Part shown: positions 54,913-64,000 of the stretch, piece by piece | Numbering within the stretch: position 1 is the first letter of the stretch | How the letters are laid out: the number at the start of each line of letters is the position of its first letter | NCBI GenBank assembly: GCA_014529385.2 | Contig: CM043962.1 | Span: forward strand, 46,009,598-46,073,597 | From: Adiantum capillus-veneris | Taxonomy: Eukaryota > Streptophyta > Polypodiopsida > Polypodiales > Pteridaceae | Direction of reading: 5' to 3' | DNA: 64,000 bases | Made by a program: the position numbers and the translations under genes | Notes under the pieces: model-generated | What the model saw: the letters and a program-made list of their open reading frames with translations, nothing else | Databases searched by the model: none | Told to the model about the DNA's origin: nothing

Positions 54913-56340
54913 GTGAATGCGGTTTCCATAGCAACTCACAATGATCTATCTTCTAAGATAGATGAGTATGCTATCGATCCCGATTTTAAAGATGTGATGT
55001 TAGTCCTTGCACTAGGGAAGAAAGAGGATCCATTTACCCTACAAGATGGTTATCTTCTCTATGGTAATAGGCTACGCGTTACTAACTCACTACGTGAGAA
55101 AGTAATGTATGAATCTCATGCTCCTCCATATGCGGGGCATAGAGGGATTCAAGCTACCCTAAGAGGGATAGAAATGTACTTCTATTGGACTACCATGAAA
55201 ACAAACATACAAGAGTATGTTTCAAAATTTGTGGTTTGCCAAAAGACAAAGTTTGATAGAGGGAAGCAACCTGGTTTGATTCAACCTTTGTCAATCCCTA
55301 ATTCACCCTGGGAGAGCATATCCATGGATTTTATCTTTGGATTGCCTAAGTCTATCCATGGGAATACGGGAATATGGACAACAGTATATAGGTTCAGCAA
55401 ACAAGCGCATTACATACCTGTCAAAAAGACTATTAAGGCCCATCAAATGGCAACCCTCTTTATATCACAAATCGTTAAGTACCACTGCTTGCCAATGTCA
55501 ATAGTGTCGGATAGAGATCCTAGAATGACCAGGAATTTTTGGAAGGGTCTCTTTGAGAATTTAGGTACAAGGCTAAATTTCTCTTCGGCCTATCACCCGC
55601 AAACGGATGGCCAAAGTGAGATAGCTAACCTAACAATTCTTGATCTACTAAAATCTTATGTCACTGAAGTAGATCAAAGGTCCCAATGGGAGAAGTACTT
55701 ACCTTTAGTGGATATGCTTACAATAACACAGTACATACATCCACGGAAAAAGCACCTTTTGAGGTAATTGAGGGAAGATCAAAAAGTCCCCTGCTACTTA
55801 AGGTACATGGGAAGATCTTCATTGCAAATGAATATAGCCGCGACCTACAAGAATCTTTCCAAAAGATTAAAGATGCTATATCCATCTCACAGTAAAGGCA
55901 AAAGGCCCTGACCTTTAAAGAAAATGATTGGGTCTTGCTTAAATTTCCCAAGGCTCGGTTAAGGCACACGACATGCAAGAATCCTACGGGACATCAAAAG
56001 TACTATGCTAAACTAGCAAAAAGGTACTATGGCCCCTTTCAGATTCTTAAAAGCCAATCAATGAGATGGCTTATCAGCTCAAGTTGCCCAACCACTGGCT
56101 CATACACAATGCTTTCCATGTGAGCCTGTTAAAGCCTTACCAAGGAGAGCCACCCCAAGAAGCGACCATAGAAGAGACACCGGAGATTGAAGACGAAGAA
56201 GAGGTATTGTAGCCCGAGTCCATTCTCCAACATGAAGACAAGGTATTGAGAGGCGGTCTACTATATTTTATAGTTTCCGAGACAGACAGCTATTTTTATG
56301 GAAATCGAGGACGGGATAGATTTAGACGAGACGATCGCGT
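54913..56340 (+). pseudogene. gypsy integrase
   Basis: 54913-55767 holds the zinc finger (ESHAPPYAGHRGI ... KFVVCQKTKF, with the first Cys replaced by Phe). The core has SMDFIFGLP, SIVSDRDPR and DGQSEIAN, so D, D and E are all present. After a frame change at about 55720 the tail reads YNNTVHTSTEKAPFEVIEG, NDWVLLKFPK and AKRYYGPFQIL (GPY/F). It then reads NAFHVSLLKPYQG-like sequence in another frame and EDKVLRGG near 56240. The final part may be a degraded chromodomain, but I cannot confirm it. Confidence 0.88.
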
Positions 56341-56350
56341 CTAGGTGGGT

Positions 56351-57364
56351 GTAAGCACCTCAAAACTTTCTATTTTTGGACAAAAATGATAAACAAGTTA
56401 TTTTTGAAAATCTTACAATAATATATTTAACATTGGCTCATCAAAGCTGAAAAAACTGCCAAAAATAGTAACTTTTTGTTTATGACCAAAATGGCATGAT
56501 ATGTATTCCATTACATGGCGATCCCCTTTCCAAGGGTGGCAGAGACCTTGCACCTATGACACAAACCCAGCGAGAGACATAGAGTGCAGCTTGGCAATTT
56601 CCATTAGAATGCAATTTTATTGTAGCTCACCTCCAACACACTTTCTACACACACACAGAGACACACACAAACAGTAGAAATATCTTGCTCTCACACTCTC
56701 TCTAGTGCACACTCTTGTCCCCATGTGATTGACTATTGGCCTTCCTCCAAGCCGTTGCTGCTCTCAACGCCTATTCACCTTCCTCAAAGGCGACCCCAGC
56801 ACCCTCCCGACTACTCATCACCTTGATTGAAAGCGACTACCAGGTGGAATGCCTAAAAACGCGTCTCCACAATATGGTAATATAGATAACTGGGGTTTAA
56901 GTGCATGTATCAAATGATTTTCACCTACTTTTCCACAAATACATGTGCTTGTTCTATACTCTCTCATAGCTTGGATAGCCCACAAAGATGTATGATCTAT
57001 TTATTCACTATTTGCTTTATAAAGCGTTACTTGCCAAAAAGAATCCTTTCAACTTGTAGCCAAAGGGCACAATCTCTACCACTTTTTAAGGTTAATTAGC
57101 AACGTTTGATGGTGCTAGCTAAACTTATAAAATTTTACCATTTCTCTTCAAGGTAAGTTCAAGATTTAGTAGAAATTTGAAAATTTAACGGAAAAATACA
57201 TTTAAGGGCAACACAATGCCAATAGTCCAAACTTTGATAACGAAGCCTCTAAATATATTCAGTGGCTAATAATGAAAGATTAAAAGCAACTCTTAAGGTC
57301 TACATTACATTGAGTCTTACCACGCACCGAGCGAGTTTTTTCGAGCAAAGACAAACCCGAGCAA
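56351..57364. other. 3' LTR start and flanking sequence; no gene
   Basis: Begins with the presumed 3' LTR. The remainder is AT-rich with a degenerate CA-rich stretch near 56645-56685. No coding frame is recognised. Confidence 0.4.
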
Positions 57365-57480
57365 GTGTTTGTACCCAATATAGTAAATTTTATCATCAAC
57401 AAAATATGGCGAGTTCTCTTTGAAACTTTTGGCACAAAGTTAAATTTTTCATTCACTTTTCATCCAAAGTCAGATGGTAT
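57365..57480 (+). pseudogene. Ty3/gypsy integrase scrap
   Basis: IWRVLFETFGTKLNFSFTFHPKSDG matches the part of a gypsy integrase between the second Asp and the Glu (compare FWKGLFENLGTRLNFSSAYHPQTDG at about 55540-55610). About 40 codons only, with no flanking pol. Confidence 0.7.
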
Positions 57481-58629
57481 TTATTGTTTGTTATATATTG
57501 ATGCACTACAACAAAAAGAGTTTTCAATGGAATATAGACTACCTCCTGAATACCAAAAGATCAAAGTTTTCTTTTTTTAAAAATAGCACAATACTTGAAA
57601 ATATTATGTTCTAGCTCAATCTCTATTTATCTAACTGTAATCGCCTCTGTTTCTACTCTTCTTTGGCTTGGATTTTTCTCACTTGGGCTTCACATGAAGT
57701 AAGATTGATAGACTAATAAGAGCTTTAGACCTTTACTTAATGCTCAAGTCATCCTATGTTTATTTTTGTAAGGTAAGTGCTCCCTTGTCTAGTACTTTGG
57801 TTCTTGATTGTCATTTATACTTGAGAGCATGTGAATTCTTCCTCCTCGTAGCCACACCAATTTGATAGCAATTTATTGCACCTCATTAGTTCATTTATAC
57901 ACCAATCATCCCTTCCATGTCTCCTTGCCCTGCCCATACTACAAGGTTGTGATCTTCATACAAGAGTACCCTTTTTACACGACACATGCATGTCCAACAA
58001 ACACCTTTTGTTATGAAAGACTTCTTTTGTTACAATAAAATCATGTTTTTCTTTAACTGACCAATATATGCCTTTTAATCAATTTACAAAAACAACAATC
58101 AAAATTAATAGAGTACTATAGCTAAACTTTTCTATAAAGACATCATCATAATTGAAATAAGTTAGTTGGAAACAAATAAAATATTGAGGATCCTTTTACC
58201 ATACAATGTGACAACTTCAAAGCGTCAATTGAACAACTTCTTTCACAAAGATTGAAGATGCTGCTCCTTTCCATTTTGAATCATTGTTTGAAAAAATATG
58301 GCAGATGTGAGGAAGGCCATAGCATCCACCACACAATGGGCACATCATCGTCGGAATATGCTTTACATCTTTGGTCCTGTGGAATATTCATGCCGCTACC
58401 AATTATAAGAGGTGAATTCAGATCCAATCTATGAGCATGCCATACCTTAAAAGGTGGTACTAGAGCCTTCTTCAAATCTAGAACGATAGTTTCAACAAGA
58501 GAGAAGGTCACTGCAGTGACTTTGCATACTAATTTGTTTGCAACAAATTTAGTTTGTTCTGAGCTTGTGTCTGCTCTAGATAAGGTGGTACCCATCATAA
58601 AGAACAATGCTAAGTGAGAGAAGATGCTT

Positions 58630-58632
<3 letters not shown>
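57481..58632. other. no gene recognised
   Basis: AT-rich. A minus-strand open frame at 58281-58630 (KFVANKLVCKVTAVTFSLVE...) is protein-like, but I cannot assign it. Confidence 0.35.

Positions 58633-58710
<78 letters not shown>
58633..58710. repeat. (TC)39 microsatellite
   Basis: Uninterrupted 78-bp run. The long Leu-Ser or Arg-Glu frames across it are artefacts. Confidence 0.98.
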
Positions 58711-58713
<3 letters not shown>

Positions 58714-58957
58714 AAAATGAGAAACAATATCACTATCATTGACAAAAACTTCATTAAAAATCAGGCATTAAGTGTATTTTTAAGGGCCAAATTTGAAAAT
58801 TACAAGCTAGTTTTGAGGGTGGTATTGAAGGAAACTGGCTAAATTTGGAGGATTTTAGCGTAAAACTTGGTAAAAATCCAAATTTTTTGTTAAAATATTC
58901 AATGTTGTTTTTTCCATTGGTTCCTACAAAAGGTTTTGGTGAACACTTCCTTGCAGG

Positions 58958-58959
<2 letters not shown>

Positions 58960-59020
<61 letters not shown>
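58960..59020. repeat. (CT)30 microsatellite
   Basis: Uninterrupted 61-bp run, 250 bp from the previous tract. Confidence 0.98.
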
Positions 59021-59024
<4 letters not shown>

Positions 59025-59199
59025 GTCACGAGGATAGAGGATCCTTGGAACACCATTACTTTTCAAGTCATAACTAGAACTCTTATTAATTATTTCAGTA
59101 TTCAGATCTCCACTTAAAATTTTAATTGGTCTGCATCTTCCAATCATTCAAATTGTCTTGCTAGAAAGTGGATATTTACAGCATGCCTCCATCAATGCT

Positions 59200-59760
59200 G
59201 ATGACTAGCCTGTCGTACGGATATGGCACATAAAAAAGAAGCTAAACTATAAACTATCAGATATTGGCTCAACCTAAAACACCAGTCAACAAGCAGAATG
59301 GGCATGTTTTTTCCTCCAACGCATTTCTCACAATTGCATCGGTATGATCAACACACTTTTGGAGGCCCATTTGCTTCATAGAGCCATGTACGTCTATGGC
59401 AGTGAGTGTTTCCTACTGCATAACATCTTTAACAAGCCAATCCAAGGCATCAAGTGAGATAGCATAGAGCAAAGGATAATGTGGGCACCCTTGTCTTATG
59501 GATTTATGCAATGGAATAACATTTGTAAGAGTACCATTAAATTCTAGCTGACACACTCCCAAAAAGAATGTGAAAAAGAATCTATCCAAACCCATATCAT
59601 ATAGACTTTGAAGTATGAAGTCCCATTCAATTCTATCATCGCCTTATCATACGCTTTGTGGCCGATTGTTTGTGAGAAGATCTTCTAGAAGAGAGTTTTT
59701 TGTAATTTTGCAATGCAGTGATCAGCATCATATCTAATAAGAAATGAATTGTTATGTTCT
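59200..59760 (-). pseudogene. LINE reverse transcriptase relic (different family from 21556)
   Basis: Minus-strand frames give GHKAYDKAMIELNG (decayed motif A, normally DFEKAYDKV), then MGLDRFFFTFF, LTNVIPLHKSIRQGCPHYPLLYAISLDAL (motif B, normally RQGCPLSPLLY). The catalytic YADD region is not preserved. The wording is L1-like and unlike the LINE at 21.5 kb. Confidence 0.75.
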
Positions 59761-60905
59761 TCGAATGTTGTACGCTGGTGCTAGTACTACTACTTGTAGT
59801 CAACTGAAATATTGATAGCTGAAGGAATCATATTATAGTAGTGCAATCTGCCGCTCATGCCTCCTGCTTCTTCCCAATATCGGATGGCCAATTAGCTCTT
59901 GCTTCCTAATTGCACCTGCATGATTTACTACTTGACTTCCGCCATCCAATGCTCGGTTGTATCATGCAACCTTGTTGCTACAGTATGAGGTATTAATGTA
60001 CGTGCAAGTGCCAACTTTGATCGCTCAACCCCAACCAGTCTCAATCCGTCTTCTTGCCATCCATCATGATCCTTCGTCTTGCCATCGACCGAGATCTTGC
60101 CCCTAGTCTAGTGTGTGATTGTTCTGCATTTTGCATGAGTTGTTGCATAGATGAGCAAGAAAGTGCCCAAGGCCGAACTCAAAACCACTCCCGATCCCGA
60201 CCCCAAGCCCGAGCCTAGAGGTGGCACTCAGATCCTCTATAGGGTCTCCTCCAGCCTGCTCATCTTGTAAACCTCGGATACCACAAGGCCTGATGCTCTC
60301 AAGCGAGTATGGGACTACATCAAGGCTCACAAGCTATAGAGTAGTAGTGAGAAATCGCAAATCTTATGTGATCCTCCCCTTAAGAAGGCATATGGACGAG
60401 ACAATGTTAGTGCTCAAGTACTTGAGTCCCCACTTGTCAGCACATTTTTCTGTTGATGCTATCAGGCTGTTGGCAATGCAGACGGCAGAGGGCAAAGAAA
60501 TAGAATTAAATCGTCAAATTGGACATGAGGGTAGAAAAGCTTATGATGGTTATAATCCTCAAGTAATTAAGCCAGCAGCTTCATGAGTGCAGCTAGCTGC
60601 TTGCGCTTATAGCAGAGTGTGTAACATCGTGATTTGCATTTGCAAATGTAGGTGTCCTTTGATCTTTACAGATACGCCTGCTCACTTGTGTCATGCAAGA
60701 GCAGCTAGCTGGGTGGATGGGGTTGCCAGAACTTCCCGGAGTACATATTCTACATGGGAGCCACAGTGAGAGAAGCTTAGATGCCGCGAGGTCAGAAGTC
60801 TACTTATGATTGCATTTGTAAGCTAGCCAAGGAGCCAAAAGCTGGCTGTGCGAGGAATCATGGTGACCTTCATCAACAGGCTGCTTATTGTCTCGGACAT
60901 ATTCG

Positions 60906-60907
<2 letters not shown>
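59761..60907. other. no gene recognised
   Basis: A plus-strand open frame at 60221-60586 (121 codons) has no recognisable domain, and the overlapping minus-strand frame is equally plausible. Confidence 0.35.
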
Positions 60908-60996
<89 letters not shown>

Positions 60997-60997
60997 A
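60908..60997. repeat. (TG)36 followed by (GA)9
   Basis: Compound microsatellite, with TG to 60979 and then GA. Confidence 0.97.
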
Positions 60998-61200
60998 GAA
61001 TCACGATAAACTGGACCCGGCCATCTTTGCCTTGCCACTCGACCTCCACGCACAGGCACGCACACTTCGTGTATTATTTGTTTCCCTCTAGACACACACA
61101 GAGACACCCTCCTCGTCCAGCTGATAACCTATTTGAGAATTTGATGAGGCGAGCATTTCGGACCGAAAATCCCCCCTTTTGCCTCTCGCTCTCACAGTCC

Positions 61201-61256
61201 AAAGAAACTCTTTGAAAGAGCACGCACCAGCGCGCGCTCTTTCAAAGAGTTTCTTT
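61201..61256. repeat. 25-bp inverted repeat (foldback)
   Basis: Arms 61201-61225 and 61232-61256 are complementary except for one base, with a 6-base spacer. The right arm runs into TTTGAT and a (GA)n tract. Confidence 0.9.

Positions 61257-61261
<5 letters not shown>

Positions 61262-61315
<54 letters not shown>
61262..61315. repeat. (AG)27 microsatellite
   Basis: Directly follows the foldback. Confidence 0.97.
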
Positions 61316-62183
<868 letters not shown>

Positions 62184-62648
62184 GGCACATCGTTTGTAGA
62201 GGTGATAGGGAAGCATCAGGTCTACGTGCTAGTATGGAGGCTGTTGGGAACTGGTGTGGAGGCACAACATAGCGACTGTAGGTGATAGGAGAGGGCCAAG
62301 TTTGGCATGAGTGAACGTGAGGCGTGCACATGGGTATGGGGGCTGCTGGGAGATGGTTAGAGGCAATACCATGCAAATGAGGGTGACTCAGGACGTGGAG
62401 ATTGTCCCAGGCAAGGCGGAGATGGAGTGGGAGTTGGAGGAAAAGGAGGTGGTGACTTTTGGTTTTTTGGGTTGAGGAAATCTTTAGAGTAATCAATTTT
62501 CCTTTAAAGGCTACCAGTATGTATGAGATAATAAGGTTTACTTTTTGAGAAATACTGTTTTTTTTAAAATATAATTGGATCAGCTTTTGTAATGCTTAAT
62601 TCTTTGTGTCAAGCAGTTCAAATTTTGGACACATCTAGTACAATATTC

Positions 62649-62650
<2 letters not shown>

Positions 62651-62713
<63 letters not shown>

Positions 62714-62742
62714 TTTCTTTTTGATTGAGAGAGAGAGAGAGA
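62651..62742. repeat. (GA)n, GAGTTTCTTTTTGATTGAG, (GA)n
   Basis: A GA run (62651-62709) is followed by GAGTTTCTTTTTGATT and a second short GA run. The middle piece matches the end of the foldback at 61246-61260. Confidence 0.9.
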
Positions 62743-63129
62743 GGGGGAGAGAAGTGTGATTACGCATTGCACCTCTCCTAAGTCCGAAGGTCTCCTTTTG
62801 CTACTTCTACGCATCCCTAACAGAAGTTCTGAACTCTTTGCCTCGCAGGAGCACGTGCTCTCCCTCCCCGGCCTCGCTTAGTCCAACAACCACGACGATT
62901 CTTCACACTGGATGCTTAATTGGGTTGGGAAAAACCTACTCAAGCCTCAACATCAAAAATGATGGTGCGACAAGAGATTAGCTTGGGCTACGTTAACATG
63001 CAAAAACTCTCCTTGTGATAAAGTACAAGGTCGTGTGACGCACATCAGCACATATATTTTGATCATACAGCATGCACGATCTCCGCCTCCTCAGCCTCTT
63101 CCCTCCCAGCCTTCCCTCGCCCATATACG

Positions 63130-64000
<871 letters not shown>

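Larger units (their letters stand above)
51831..56350 (+). mobile_element. Ty3/gypsy retrotransposon, plus strand, degenerate
   Basis: It runs from a PBS (TGGTATCAAAGC, 51831-51842, one base off the tRNA-Met type) through gag, protease, RT, RNase H and integrase to a purine stretch AGGTGGGT and a likely LTR start TGTAAGCACC at 56350. Frameshifts and stops are most frequent in gag and RT. The 3' LTR end was not found. Confidence 0.85.

Noticed and set aside
60221-60586. 121-codon plus-strand frame as a gene
   Set aside because: No domain and no homology that I recognise; a minus-strand frame across the same sequence is equally good.

Overview
This window looks like nuclear DNA from a land plant with a large, transposon-saturated genome. 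I find no intact host gene, rRNA, tRNA or CRISPR array. The plant assignment rests on Tnt1/Tork-like Ty1/copia, chromodomain Ty3/gypsy, PBSs matching initiator tRNA-Met, long (CT)n/(GA)n tracts and a LINE with a CCHC-like tail. The LINE and the unusual transposases remind me of seed-free plants such as ferns, but that is a guess.

Layout. 1-12123 is a nest. An outer Ty3/gypsy element (1193-bp LTR at 10931-12123) is cut by a minus-strand copia element (1-5212, one LTR running off the window). It is also cut by a 5.37-kb LTR element without coding capacity (5399-10769) that has a 5-bp target duplication. A related LTR lies at 14025-14414. 15344-18461 is a decayed minus-strand transposase-like gene. 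20149-21316 is an unidentified plus-strand relic. 21556-23331 is a 5'-truncated LINE lying between CT tracts. 24360-26300 holds minus-strand relics, including a gag fragment.

26993-43475 is a chain of four LTR copies (called D, A, B and C in order) separated by three internal segments. The family is non-autonomous: it has long LTRs (about 2 kb), a gag-like gene, further conserved reading frames and no polymerase. LTR D is interrupted by a minus-strand chromovirus (about 27166-31700). That chromovirus has lost its protease, and nearly all of its stop codons are explained by C-to-T changes.

43681-50170 looks like one unusual DNA transposon. On the plus strand is a decayed multi-exon gene ending in an FCP1/NIF-like phosphatase domain. 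On the minus strand is a decayed transposase of a poorly described type, with the motifs DFAENY, SDG.A.Q.K and SGHGKG. AAGTGCTT-type repeats and a roughly 60-bp minisatellite lie within and around them. This is the most novel structure I see.

51831-56350 is a plus-strand Ty3/gypsy element with many frame breaks. 57365-64000 holds an integrase scrap, a minus-strand LINE relic, a foldback sequence and a dense cluster of dinucleotide microsatellites up to 174 bp long.

All boundaries come from reading by eye. No alignment or database search was run.
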